From Ruminococcus sp. (GTDB lineage Bacteria; Bacillota; Clostridia; Oscillospirales; Ruminococcaceae), in contig JAFXNC010000030.1 of the NCBI GenBank assembly GCA_017529875.1, positions 54,076-118,075 of the forward strand: DNA of 64,000 bases, written 5' to 3'. The notes beneath the pieces were generated by a model that was not told the DNA's origin, made no database searches, and was given only the letters and a program-made list of their open reading frames with translations. Below, in pieces: positions 50,415-60,317 of this stretch. The translations under genes were made by a program, and so were the position numbers. Position 1 is the first letter of the stretch. Every line of letters starts with the position of its first letter.

Positions 50415-53400
50415 TCAGTGACTGATGCCGGTCAGGTTGATCTCTGCATCGTAGATAAGCTCGCCGAGGATGCGGATAAGATGATCCGTTTCGATTGGCT
50501 TGCTGAGGTGAGCGTTCATACCTGCCTGCATGGAGAGCTGTACGTCCTCGTCGAAGGCGTTGGCTGTCAGGGCGATTATGGGGATGCGCCTGGCGTCCTC
50601 TCTGTCCAGAGCGCGGATAGTGCGTGCAGCTTCAAGGCCGTCCATTTCCGGCATACGCACGTCCATGAGGATCGCGGAATAGATGCCGGAGGTGCTGTTC
50701 TCGAACAGCTCCACAGCGACTTTACCGTTCTCTGCGTGGTCTACCTTGATGTTCTCCATTTCGAGCATATCCGTCATGATCTCCGCGTTGATCTCCACGT
50801 CCTCAGCCAGCAGGATGCGGCGGCCTTCGAGCCTTGCCTTGTTCTTGCCCTTGAATATATCCATGTTGCTCCGGCAGGCGATACGTTCAAGGTTCTGCGT
50901 GATGTTGGCGGGGAACAGAGGTTTTTCGATGAAGTCCTCCACGCCCACCGATCGAGCCTCCTCACGGATGTCCTCCCAGCTGTAAGCCGTCATGGCAGCG
51001 ATGACGCTTTCGTGCTTATACTGCCTGAGTATCTCCGCAGAGGTCTCCATGCCGTTCATGCCTGGCATATTCCAGTCCATGAGAATGATACTGTACGGCT
51101 TTTTCCGGGCGTGCTGCACTTCGATCTTTCGCAGGGCTTCCTGTCCGCTGGTGCAGGTGTCCGCACGGATGCCTGCTTCCTCCAGCACCATACCTGCGTG
51201 CTCCGCTTCGATGGGGTTGTCGTCTACCACAAGGATAAACATCGCCTGCGGGTCGATCTCGCCTGTATGAGGGGTCTCGTTCCTGTCGCCTTTGCGCAGC
51301 GCCAGAGTGACGGTGAACTCTGTCCCGACACCCTTTTCAGATCCAACAGTTACGGAGCCGTTCATCATCTCCACGATCTTCTTTGTTATCGCCAGCCCGA
51401 GGCCGCTGCCTCCGGATTTTGATCTGAGGGACGCATACTCCGGGGAGAAGGCGTCGAATATCCCGGGGATGCTATCCTTGTCTATGCCGATGCCGGTATC
51501 CCTGATACGAAATCTTATCTCTGTCCGGTCATCATAGTCCGCCGTCTTTTCCGCGGTCAGTGTGACGCTGCCGGGGGCATTGGTGAACTTGACAGCATTG
51601 GAGAGGATGTTTGACAGCACGGCTTTGAGTTTCTTCTCGTCGCCGATGCAGGGCCCGTCAAGCTGCTCCGTCATGATACACTCGTAGGTGAGCCCCTTGC
51701 CTCGGCAAAGCTCTGAATATTGCTCGTTTATCTGACCGAGCAGGTTTTCCAGGGAAAATTTGCCGTTGGTGAGTATCTCCCTGCCTGACTCGATGCGGCT
51801 CATGTCAAGGATGTCATTGATGATCGAGAGCAGATGCTTTGCGCTGTCGCCGATCTTTTCGAGGTAGCCTCGGGTATCTTCCGGCAGTTCGCCGTTTTTC
51901 AGTGCAAGGGTATCCAAGCCGATTATGGCGTTTATGGGGGTGCGTATCTCGTGGCTCATTCCGGATAGGAATGTGGTCTTGGAACGGTTGGCAGCCTCCG
52001 CCGAGGACAGCGCATCGGACAGTGCCTCATTCTTGGCCATAGCCTCACGCATCTCGGCATCTACATCGGTGAATCCTATGATGATATGCTGCTCGTCCTG
52101 TTCCATGCGGGAGATCTTGAGCCTGTAATACACCGGCTCGTTCTGTATCAGCCTGCGGAAGGTGGTGACGAATGTGTCCTTGCGGCTTAGAGCCTTCATC
52201 AGCTTTTTGCGGTTCAGCGCAGAGAGGAATTCTTCCTTGTCCTCGGGGTATACGCTTTCGCTAAGCTCAGCCTTGCAGTCGGTGAAGAAGTGCCAGCCCC
52301 GGCGTATCTCCGAGAGGGTGGTGCCGTCATCATCCCTGCGGTACTCGGTGAATTCCTCGGTATCTGTGTTGACGTAGATCATCTCGGTGTAGTCCCGGGC
52401 AAGGGTCTGTGCGATATGTGTGTACATGAGCCCGGTATTGACGGCGCTTTCGTAGGCCTCCTTGGTCATGGCCTGCTCATGCTGTATGCTCACCAGGTCG
52501 GTGATGTCCTGGCACATACCCAGAACACAGGATCTGCCGTGGGTGTCCTTGTATCTGAGCTTTGTAGTCTGTAACTGCCTGGGCTTGCCCATGGCATCGG
52601 GAACATCCTCGTAGAAGATGTAGGGCTTGCTCAGTGAGAGGGCTACACGGTCAGCCTCGGTGAAATGCGCCGCAGTCTCGGGGTCAAAGATGTGTACATC
52701 GGTGAGCCCCACTACCTCCTCCGGGGAGGATTTGTGGGCATAATCCGCGAAGGCCTGATTGCAGGCGAGATATTTCCCGGTCTCGGCGTCCTTGGTGAAT
52801 GCCATGCCAGGCATATTGTCGAGAAGCGAGAAGAACCTGTCCTTGAGTTCGGAGATCTTTTCGGCTTCCTCCTGCCTGCGCTTGTGTTCCTCCTTTTCAT
52901 CGTTGGCAACGAAGGCATGGAGCAGACAGGTGCCCAGCATATAGGCGATGGAGTACAGGGGCAGATAGGGGAACCACAGCTGAACGAACAGACATAAGGC
53001 CATGATCGCACCGAAGGAGGCCAGTATGCGGTAGCGAACACCTTCCTCCGAGCGGAATTTGGCTCCTGTCCGGAACATTGAGGCCATGGCATGGAGGGAT
53101 ATGATTATCAAAAGCAGTATCTGACATACCAGTATCACATAACGTGCCGGGAGGGCAGTGTATACGCTGTCGCTGTCCACCGTGAAAAGCACCGGCTCGA
53201 AGATGTTCACCACAGTGAGCCCAAGCACAGAGCCAACTATGAACCGTCCCGAGTACACCAGCAAGCGCTCAAAGCGGCTTTTCTCATCCAGATATGTAAC
53301 GGTATACTGCGCCCAGAAGGATATGCCCACAGCCATAGCCATGAAATACACGGTGGTATCCACATAGAGGGCTGTATCCAGCTTCTTGTACTCCAGCAGA

Positions 53401-53561
53401 CCCCAGAGGATATCCGTGACAAAATATACCAGGACAGCCAACAGGAATTTTCTGTATACTATCCAGGCAGGCTTGTCATAAGCCCTTGAATCGCGCAGGA
53501 CGTCCCAGTTGACTATCAGCATCACCAGGGCGGCCAGCAGACCGATCGCAGAATAATACAT
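50415..53561 (-). CDS. Membrane hybrid histidine kinase (multi-helix, PAS, HisKA, HATPase, two receivers)
   Basis: Protein of 1048 residues. About seven helices fill residues 1-225. A PAS domain (about 240-365, SLLDNMPGMAFTKD, YLACNQAFADY) and a second PAS-like block (370-520, IRRGWHFFTD) follow. The H-box GMSHEIRTPINAIIGLD at about 540 holds the phosphorylated His; HATPase boxes include GGSGLGLAITKKIVEMM near 730. Receiver 1 has DWNMPGMNG and receiver 2 has DVRMPEMDG with phospho-acceptor Asp. Its PAS pair is homologous to that of the GGDEF protein just upstream, and receiver 1 to that of the permease kinase. Last gene of the operon, 6 bases after the GGDEF gene. Signal unknown. Confidence 0.93.
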   Translation of the reverse strand: MYYSAIGLLAALVMLIVNWDVLRDSRAYDKPAWIVYRKFLLAVLVYFVTDILWGLLEYKKLDTALYVDTTVYFMAMAVGISFWAQYTVTYLDEKSRFERLLVYSGRFIVGSVLGLTVVNIFEPVLFTVDSDSVYTALPARYVILVCQILLLIIISLHAMASMFRTGAKFRSEEGVRYRILASFGAIMALCLFVQLWFPYLPLYSIAYMLGTCLLHAFVANDEKEEHKRRQEEAEKISELKDRFFSLLDNMPGMAFTKDAETGKYLACNQAFADYAHKSSPEEVVGLTDVHIFDPETAAHFTEADRVALSLSKPYIFYEDVPDAMGKPRQLQTTKLRYKDTHGRSCVLGMCQDITDLVSIQHEQAMTKEAYESAVNTGLMYTHIAQTLARDYTEMIYVNTDTEEFTEYRRDDDGTTLSEIRRGWHFFTDCKAELSESVYPEDKEEFLSALNRKKLMKALSRKDTFVTTFRRLIQNEPVYYRLKISRMEQDEQHIIIGFTDVDAEMREAMAKNEALSDALSSAEAANRSKTTFLSGMSHEIRTPINAIIGLDTLALKNGELPEDTRGYLEKIGDSAKHLLSIINDILDMSRIESGREILTNGKFSLENLLGQINEQYSELCRGKGLTYECIMTEQLDGPCIGDEKKLKAVLSNILSNAVKFTNAPGSVTLTAEKTADYDDRTEIRFRIRDTGIGIDKDSIPGIFDAFSPEYASLRSKSGGSGLGLAITKKIVEMMNGSVTVGSEKGVGTEFTVTLALRKGDRNETPHTGEIDPQAMFILVVDDNPIEAEHAGMVLEEAGIRADTCTSGQEALRKIEVQHARKKPYSIILMDWNMPGMNGMETSAEILRQYKHESVIAAMTAYSWEDIREEARSVGVEDFIEKPLFPANITQNLERIACRSNMDIFKGKNKARLEGRRILLAEDVEINAEIMTDMLEMENIKVDHAENGKVAVELFENSTSGIYSAILMDVRMPEMDGLEAARTIRALDREDARRIPIIALTANAFDEDVQLSMQAGMNAHLSKPIETDHLIRILGELIYDAEINLTGISH

Positions 53562-53567
53562 ATTTCC

Positions 53568-56500
53568 TTACCCTCTCTGCTTCTTTTTTTCTTTCAGCCA
53601 GCTCTTGTTCTCGTACATCCTCTGATCTGCACGCTCGTAAACCTGGGCGGCCTTTTCGTCCTGCTCGTAGCGTGCCATGCCTATGGCTATTACAATGCCG
53701 CCGTTCTCTATGGCATCTTCGTTGTGCTTGTCTATTTTCTCGGTAAGCTCGTCTATGCGGGCATAGTCGTCGCCCTGTGACAGCACTGCAAATTCATCTC
53801 CGCCCACACGGAACACAGGACTGCGCTTGAAGGTGGTGCATATGATCTTGCAGGCGTCTCTGAGGAACTGGTCTCCGGCCTTGTGACCCTCGGTATCGTT
53901 GACCTTTTTCAGATCGTTGACATCCAGTATGGTGAGTGCGAAGTCCGGGGCGCGGTTCATCTCGATCTGAGCGTTGAGCCGCTCCTCGTATACCCGGTAG
54001 GCGTTGCGGTTCTTAACGCCGGTAAGTGCGTCGATGTTGGCCTCTATCCTTGCCTGAGCGAGGCGGCGGCCGTATTCTTCCTCCTGGCGTACCTGAGCGT
54101 CGATATCGTTGACACCCACTACCAGCCGGCGGCCGTCCTGTTCTTCAACGATAGCGGCCTTGAGCTGTACATACCTGGGCTCGCAGTCCACCATGAGCCG
54201 GAAGCTCAGGGTGAAGATGCCGTTGTTGGCTACCTCCTCCATGGCGTTTTCCATGGTCAGCGCCGTGAAGACACGGTTCTTGTCGTCGGGGTATACCGCC
54301 TTGATGCAGTTCTCCCTCAGCTCCGAGAAGAAATCCTCTCCCTCCGCCGGAACGGTAAAGGCGTCGAATCCTGCGGCACAGCTGTATTCGCGGTAACGTC
54401 CGGTCTCAGGCACTACCACGTAGATGCACAGGAAGTCTCCTGCCAGGGCGCTTATCCTGCTGTATGCAGTCTGTTCCTCCTGCATACGCTGGGCGGCCTG
54501 ACGCTGCTTCATCTGCTCGTCGATGTCGGTGATGCTAAGTATTATGAAGCGCTCGTCGTCCCGCATACGGGTGACTTTCATGCTTACGTAGAAGGGCTCT
54601 TGTTTGGTTATCATGCGGTAGGTTATCATGAAGATGTTGTTCTGCTCCAGAGCGACCTCCAGAGTCCTGCGGTCCATGGCGCGGATGACCTCGGCTCTGT
54701 CCTCGGGGTGGACGTTTTCCTCCGCCGCATCCTGACCCTCCTCAAAGAAGTGCCAGCCCCGCCTAACCTCCGTAAGGGAGCCGTCGCTTTCGTCGGACCT
54801 GTACTCGATAAACTCCTCGGTGACGATGTCCACATAGTAGAGCATCAGAAAGCCGTTTGCCAGCGCCTGTGCGATGTGGGTGAAGATGATGCCGGTGCTC
54901 CGGGCCTTTTCGTAAGCCTCCCTGGTGGGGGCTTTTTCTCTTGTGATGCGAAGGCTGTCGGACACGTCCTGGAAGATTCCCAGTACGCAGAGTCTTCCGT
55001 TGGCATCGGTGTATTTCTCCTTTGTGACCTTTACATTGATCTGGTTGCCGTCGAAGTCCTCCATGTTGTCGTAGTAGATAAGCGGCTCATCCATTGAAAG
55101 CACCAGCTTGTCATCGTCGGAGAAACGCTTGGCCTTCTCAGCGTCGAAGAGATCGGCATTGGTGAGACCTGCCACCTCGGTGGGGTCTTTCCTGTGGACA
55201 TAATCCGCAAAGGCCTGGTTGCAGGCCAGGTATTCACCTGTCTTGGCGTCCTTGGTCAGGTAGATGCCGGGCATATTGTCCAGCAGGGAAGTGACTGTCT
55301 GCTGGAGATCTTTGATCTGTGCCGCCTCCTCCAGCAGGCGCCTCTGCCTGTGAGCAATGCGCTCTGCCCGGAGCTTAGATCCCAGCAGGAACAGAATAAC
55401 AGCAAAGAGTACAGTCAGTACCGTCAGTACCACCAGCCAGTTGTTTTTTAAAAACTGCATGAAGGAGACCTTCTGCTCTCCGTACATATATGAGGCAAGG
55501 GCGGTGTCCATTTCGTTGCTGTTGGTGGCAAGAACGGTCTTGTTCATTATGGAGTACAGCTCCCGGGAGGACTTGTTCACCGCGAAAGATAACTGCAGCG
55601 ACTCGCCGGTGGGGACTGTGAACAGCTTGTTCTTTTTGAGCGTGTCCTCCTCCGAGGGTATGCGGTAGTTGCTGACGAGAACGCAGTCCGCCTCCCCCCT
55701 GGCGACTGCCTCGTAGCAGGCCTGGAGCCCCGCAAAGGGCTTTCTCTGAGCCTTGGGGTAAAAGGCCATTATGAAGGTCTCCACGTTCACCATGCGGTCG
55801 TTTATGGCAAAGGTGATAGTGCTCTCATCGGAAAGCTCCTGACGGTCATCCACCCGCATCAGGGCGTTCATTTCCGTCTTCATGGCAGGGTCGGTGAGGC
55901 GTATGCCCCGCTGGTCAGCGTCGTAGGTGCTGAGATACACCGGGAATACGCAGTCCACCTCCCCCGCAGTAAGGGCGCTGAGAGCGTCCTCAATGGTGGT
56001 GTAGGGGACGGTCTTGAATTTCAGCTCCTGACTGTTGAGGCCGTTGAGGGCGTGGGCAAGATAGTCCTTCAAAGCGCCGGTAAGCTCCCCGGAATCGTTA
56101 TCGGTGTCGCAGAAGGGCAGATAGTCCTCCCGGAAACCTATGCGTATCTCCCCGTGTTCTTTCAGCCAGTCCTCCTGCTGAGGGGTCAGCAGGGCATTGG
56201 TCTTGCTGGAGAAGATGCGTTCCTTGGAGATCTTCTCGTTGAAATAGGGGTCCTCGTCCTGGATCTCTGCCATAGCCATGTTTAGTTCTTCAATAAGATC
56301 CTGCCTGCTCTTGTTGACGGCATAGTAGTAATCCGAGCCGCCTATCCTGCTGACAGGGATAGCCTCTCTGTTGTAATCAAAGGTGAATATGGTGGCTAAG
56401 CCGTCGATATCCCCCTTGTTTATCATCTCCATGGACTCATCCTCGGTGCCGGTGAGGGGGATCACATCAAGGGTGAGGTGGTTCTTCTCAGCCCAGTCTC

Positions 56501-56972
56501 TGAGGAAGGTCTCCTGTATGCTGTCCTTGTTCACGCCGATGCGCTTGCCGTTGAGGGAGGAGAGGTCATCCGCGGTGATCTCCCGGTTTTCGGCGCTCAC
56601 ATAGATATAGTAGGCCTCTGTACCCATAGGCAGGTCGGAGAAGTACATATACTCCTCCCGCTCCGCCTTGTAGGAAACGTCGCTGAGCAGGTCTATCCTG
56701 CCCTCTTTGAGCATTTGCAGAAGATTGGGCCAGCTGTCCTCCACGTATTCAAATGTCCAGCCGGTGTAGGCGGAGACCTTCTGGTGGTATTCGTAGTCGA
56801 TGCCGCAGCGCCTGCCGAAGCTGTCATAGTAGCAGAAGCTGGAATCGAACCACCCGACCCGCACTATCTTCTGCTCCTGACTGTCAGCAAATGCCGTCGC
56901 CGGCACCATGTTCACCAGCATGACCGCCAGCAGGAGGAATGTGATCAGTTTTTTAAGCTTTATCGGTCTCAA
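53568..56972 (-). CDS. Diguanylate cyclase with two solute-binding domains and PAS domains
   Basis: Protein of 1134 residues. Signal peptide LITFLLLAVMLVNMVPATAFA, then two SBP_bac_3-type periplasmic-binding domains (about 35-255, RVGWFDSSFCYYDSFG; 275-500, RIGFREDYLPFCD). A membrane helix (about 508-530) follows. In the cytosol are PAS domains (LLDNMPGIYLTKD, ACNQAFADYVHRKDP; VRRGWHFFEEG; a third with GDFLCIYVV). The GGDEF domain (about 965-1130) has FRVGGDEFAVL and no RxxD inhibitory site (RSPV). It should make cyclic di-GMP when a small solute, perhaps an amino acid, binds outside. The operon order (permease kinase, this, second kinase) suggests a shared ligand. Confidence 0.93.
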   Translation of the reverse strand: MRPIKLKKLITFLLLAVMLVNMVPATAFADSQEQKIVRVGWFDSSFCYYDSFGRRCGIDYEYHQKVSAYTGWTFEYVEDSWPNLLQMLKEGRIDLLSDVSYKAEREEYMYFSDLPMGTEAYYIYVSAENREITADDLSSLNGKRIGVNKDSIQETFLRDWAEKNHLTLDVIPLTGTEDESMEMINKGDIDGLATIFTFDYNREAIPVSRIGGSDYYYAVNKSRQDLIEELNMAMAEIQDEDPYFNEKISKERIFSSKTNALLTPQQEDWLKEHGEIRIGFREDYLPFCDTDNDSGELTGALKDYLAHALNGLNSQELKFKTVPYTTIEDALSALTAGEVDCVFPVYLSTYDADQRGIRLTDPAMKTEMNALMRVDDRQELSDESTITFAINDRMVNVETFIMAFYPKAQRKPFAGLQACYEAVARGEADCVLVSNYRIPSEEDTLKKNKLFTVPTGESLQLSFAVNKSSRELYSIMNKTVLATNSNEMDTALASYMYGEQKVSFMQFLKNNWLVVLTVLTVLFAVILFLLGSKLRAERIAHRQRRLLEEAAQIKDLQQTVTSLLDNMPGIYLTKDAKTGEYLACNQAFADYVHRKDPTEVAGLTNADLFDAEKAKRFSDDDKLVLSMDEPLIYYDNMEDFDGNQINVKVTKEKYTDANGRLCVLGIFQDVSDSLRITREKAPTREAYEKARSTGIIFTHIAQALANGFLMLYYVDIVTEEFIEYRSDESDGSLTEVRRGWHFFEEGQDAAEENVHPEDRAEVIRAMDRRTLEVALEQNNIFMITYRMITKQEPFYVSMKVTRMRDDERFIILSITDIDEQMKQRQAAQRMQEEQTAYSRISALAGDFLCIYVVVPETGRYREYSCAAGFDAFTVPAEGEDFFSELRENCIKAVYPDDKNRVFTALTMENAMEEVANNGIFTLSFRLMVDCEPRYVQLKAAIVEEQDGRRLVVGVNDIDAQVRQEEEYGRRLAQARIEANIDALTGVKNRNAYRVYEERLNAQIEMNRAPDFALTILDVNDLKKVNDTEGHKAGDQFLRDACKIICTTFKRSPVFRVGGDEFAVLSQGDDYARIDELTEKIDKHNEDAIENGGIVIAIGMARYEQDEKAAQVYERADQRMYENKSWLKEKKKQRG

Positions 56973-56986
56973 TTCAGGAAACCTCC

Positions 56987-59900
56987 CTAAGTCTTATTGA
57001 CACCCGAGATAAGCCGCGCCATGGTCTCGAACATCTTGTCCGGCTCCACAGGCTTTGACAGGTGGGCGTTCATACCGGCCTCGCGGGTGCGCTCTATGTC
57101 CTCGTCGAAGACGTTGGCTGTCATGGCGATTATGGGTATGGTCTTCGCGTCGGGGCGGTCAAGCTCCCGTATCTTTTTGGTGGCGGTAAGGCCGTCCATT
57201 TCCGGCATACGCACGTCCATGAGGATAGCGTCGTAGTAGCCTGCCTCGCTGGCTGAGAACATTTCCAGAGCCACCCTGCCGTTCACGGCGTGCTCCGACT
57301 CGATGTCCTCCAGCTCAAGCAGGTCGGCAAGTATCTCGGCGTTCTGCTCCACGTCCTCTGCCATGAGCACTCTGCGCCCTGCCAGTATCTCCTCGGCGGA
57401 GCCTGTGAAGGCAGGCTCAGGGGCAGCCGCCTGTATGCCCCGCCTGCCGGAGAGTATCTTGTGTATCTCGCGTACTAAAACATCTGAGAACAGCGGCTTT
57501 GCAAGTATGCCGTCGATGCCCTCGGAGGCCTCTCCCTCCGGGAGATCCCAGCTGTAACCGGTGAGCATGATCACCGCAGTATCGCCGTTGTCAAAGCCGT
57601 GTACCAGCCTTGTCAGCTCCAGCCCGTCCATTCCGGGCATCTTGTAGTCGGTGAGCAGCAGGTCGTAGCCCTTGCCGGAGGAATACGCCTCCCGGATAGC
57701 CTTTTCTGCTGTCCTGCCGTCGGTGAAAGTATCGGAACCTATGCCGATAGCCTTTAATACCAGCTGAGTATGCTCGCAGGCCACCTCGTCGTCGTCCACG
57801 ACGGCGGCGCGGATGCTCTCGGGGAGCCGGTCGCCCTGCTCGCTGCCGGCCTTGCGCTCCGAGCCTGTGAGCTTTACGGTCACGGTGAAGACAGAGCCCA
57901 CGCCCTTTTCGCTCTCAACCAGTATCTCGCCGTTCATCATCTCAACGAAGTTCTTGGTTATCGCCATACCCAGGCCGCTGCCGCCGTACTTGTTGTTGGT
58001 GGTGGCGTCCTCCTGGGAGAAGCTCTCGAATATCCTGGGGATGAACTCCTTGTCCATGCCGATGCCGGTGTCCTGCATGATGAACCGCAGGGTGCAGTCG
58101 CCATCGGTATCACTGAGCTGTTCAACGGTCAGAGTAACGCTTCCCGGAGGCTCGGTGAACTTCACCGAGTTGCCCAGAATGTTTATCATGACCTGTTTGA
58201 GTTTAAGGTCATCGCCCACGTAGTAGTCGTTCAGGTCGCCCACGATGTTGCAGTCGTAGACCAGCCCCTTGTCCTGGCACTGTCCGTTGATGATTATGTT
58301 GATCTGATCCAGGAACTCCCGGAAGGAGAACTCCTCGTTTTTCAGCACCATCCGCCCGGACTCGATGCGGCTCATGTCGAGGATGTCGTTGATCAGTCCC
58401 AGCAGGTGGTCTGCGGAGGCGCCGATCTTTTCAAGCTGCTCCCTCGTCCGGGGCGGCAGGTCGGGATCCCGCAGGGCAATGTTGTCAAAGCCGATTATGG
58501 CGTTCATGGGGGTGCGTATCTCGTGGCTCATGTTGGACAGGAAACTGGTCTTGGCGCGGCTGCTTTCCTCCGCAAGAGCCTTTTCGACCTCGATCTGCTT
58601 TTCACGCTTCTGCATGATGGTGTATATCCTCAGCAGTATAAGCAGCGAGAAACATATCAGCGCGATCTGTATTGAGCTGGCAACGGTCAGCGATACCTCC
58701 ACGCTTTCCATTTCCTCTTTAATGTATTCATCGCCTTCGTCGGAGTCCAGCTGTGTTGCGTAGTAGCTTTTCAGATTATCCTCGGAGCGTTCGAGAGCTT
58801 TGTCGGTGGTCTGGCGCATCCATACGCTTGAAGTAAAAATGATAAGACCCAGCAGCACGATCCACGCCAGTATGGAGTGACCCATCCTCCGTTCCTTGTC
58901 CCTGTGGAGGAATATGCGGAAGTACAGAAATCCCAGTATGCTCCAGATAGTCAGGATAAAATAGGATTCAAGGGAAAGCGTGCTTATGGACAGCAGGTTC
59001 GGTATCAGGAATTCCAGTGCGAACAGCACCGAGATCACCATTCCTGCAAGACCTATCACGGCGCGTTTGGTGTCCTTGTCCTTTCGGGCGAGTTTCCACG
59101 CGGAGGCCGATGCCAGCGCATAGGCGATAGTGGCGCCCACAGTGGTAACGTCCACTATCCAGCTTATTGCCGTCCTGCCGAAGAAAGGCAGTATCAGCGA
59201 TATCGCGAGTATGGATACGATAGCGTTTTTCGGCACGGAGTTTTTGTTTCTCTTTCCAAGCCATGCGGGGAAAAGCTTGTCGTCAGACAGAGCGCAGGAA
59301 AGTCGGCTCAGGGCAATGATGTTGCCGATCAGGCCGGTGAAGATAGCTCCAAGCGCTGCAACGCCGAGTATGGCTGTACCGGCGCTGCCGAGAGCGGTGT
59401 TGGATGCAAAGAAGGTGGGCAGGGCAGCACTTCCGGAGTAGCTGTCCAAATTATCAATGTACTCTGTCCAGGAGCTGCATCCCTCCGGGAGCGCCTTTAC
59501 TGCCAGCAGCGACAGCAGCACATATGCGATAGCCGCGGTTATAAGCGCCGTCAGCATGATGCGGAAGGACTTTTTCAGAGAGAATTTAGCCTCCTCCGCT
59601 GAGTGGGTTATGGATTCAAAACCCACGAATGCCCAGGGCGCCAGGGCAAATATCGTGAACATCTCTCCGGCGGAGCTTTTGCCCGGTGCAAAGGCGGGAT
59701 CGACGGTGCCGGTGCAGTCCCCCGAGGACGATGCGGCTGCAAAGCAGATGACCACTCCGATAAAGAGCACCCCTGCCATAAGCACCTGCGTACAGGCCGA
59801 GAACTTCCTGAAAAAGCAGGCTCCCGCCGCAAGCAGCAGCGCAAAGGCGGAGAGCAGTATCTCTCCGGTGTAGATCTCATACCCCGCTATCGAATACAGA

Positions 59901-60280
59901 TACCCGAATCGGAAGGTGTCCCCAAGCACTGTCCTTGCGATAAGTGGCAGCGCAGTCGCATTAGCCCAGATTATTGCTATGTATGTGATTATCAAAAACC
60001 ACGCGCTTAAAAAGCCGTGGTCGTAGCCGAAGGCTTTTTTTGTGTAGGTGTAGATGCCTCCGCATTCCGGGTAGCGGTTCATCAGGTAATGGAAATTCAC
60101 CGCCAGCACCAGCATCACCAGTCCGCCAAGGCCGAGACCGATGGCTGTCCCCGCAGGGCCTGCGATAGGCAGGAAGGTGGTGCCGGGCATCACAAAAGCG
60201 CCCCAGCCCACGCTGCACCCGAAGGACAGCGCCCATGCGCCTAAAACGCCCAGGTACTTTTTGTTGTTAGTCTTCTCCAT
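56987..60280 (-). CDS. APC-family amino acid permease fused to a hybrid histidine kinase
   Basis: Protein of 1097 residues. Residues 1-440 are a complete APC permease: GCSVGWGAFVMPGTTFLP in helix 1, FHYLMNRYPECGGIYTYTKK after helix 2, APWAFVGFESITH in helix 6, and about 12 helices in all. Two further helices (470-560) flank an extracellular loop. Then comes HisKA (SNMSHEIRTPMNAIIGFD at about 580), HATPase (GGSGLGMAITKNFVEMM), receiver 1 (LTDYKMPGMDG) and receiver 2 (MDVRMPEMDG). Solute-symporter kinases such as CbrA exist, but I know of no described APC version. Transport through, or occupancy of, the permease could gate the kinase. Spaced 14 bases before the GGDEF gene. Confidence 0.9.
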   Translation of the reverse strand: MEKTNNKKYLGVLGAWALSFGCSVGWGAFVMPGTTFLPIAGPAGTAIGLGLGGLVMLVLAVNFHYLMNRYPECGGIYTYTKKAFGYDHGFLSAWFLIITYIAIIWANATALPLIARTVLGDTFRFGYLYSIAGYEIYTGEILLSAFALLLAAGACFFRKFSACTQVLMAGVLFIGVVICFAAASSSGDCTGTVDPAFAPGKSSAGEMFTIFALAPWAFVGFESITHSAEEAKFSLKKSFRIMLTALITAAIAYVLLSLLAVKALPEGCSSWTEYIDNLDSYSGSAALPTFFASNTALGSAGTAILGVAALGAIFTGLIGNIIALSRLSCALSDDKLFPAWLGKRNKNSVPKNAIVSILAISLILPFFGRTAISWIVDVTTVGATIAYALASASAWKLARKDKDTKRAVIGLAGMVISVLFALEFLIPNLLSISTLSLESYFILTIWSILGFLYFRIFLHRDKERRMGHSILAWIVLLGLIIFTSSVWMRQTTDKALERSEDNLKSYYATQLDSDEGDEYIKEEMESVEVSLTVASSIQIALICFSLLILLRIYTIMQKREKQIEVEKALAEESSRAKTSFLSNMSHEIRTPMNAIIGFDNIALRDPDLPPRTREQLEKIGASADHLLGLINDILDMSRIESGRMVLKNEEFSFREFLDQINIIINGQCQDKGLVYDCNIVGDLNDYYVGDDLKLKQVMINILGNSVKFTEPPGSVTLTVEQLSDTDGDCTLRFIMQDTGIGMDKEFIPRIFESFSQEDATTNNKYGGSGLGMAITKNFVEMMNGEILVESEKGVGSVFTVTVKLTGSERKAGSEQGDRLPESIRAAVVDDDEVACEHTQLVLKAIGIGSDTFTDGRTAEKAIREAYSSGKGYDLLLTDYKMPGMDGLELTRLVHGFDNGDTAVIMLTGYSWDLPEGEASEGIDGILAKPLFSDVLVREIHKILSGRRGIQAAAPEPAFTGSAEEILAGRRVLMAEDVEQNAEILADLLELEDIESEHAVNGRVALEMFSASEAGYYDAILMDVRMPEMDGLTATKKIRELDRPDAKTIPIIAMTANVFDEDIERTREAGMNAHLSKPVEPDKMFETMARLISGVNKT

Positions 60281-60317
60281 TTGCTATATCCCTCTCTGAG
60301 CTGCGTTAAGCGCAGCA

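Noticed and set aside
53883..55097. Plus-strand 404-codon frame opposite the GGDEF protein
   Set aside because: Shadow of the coding strand; no start context or motif.
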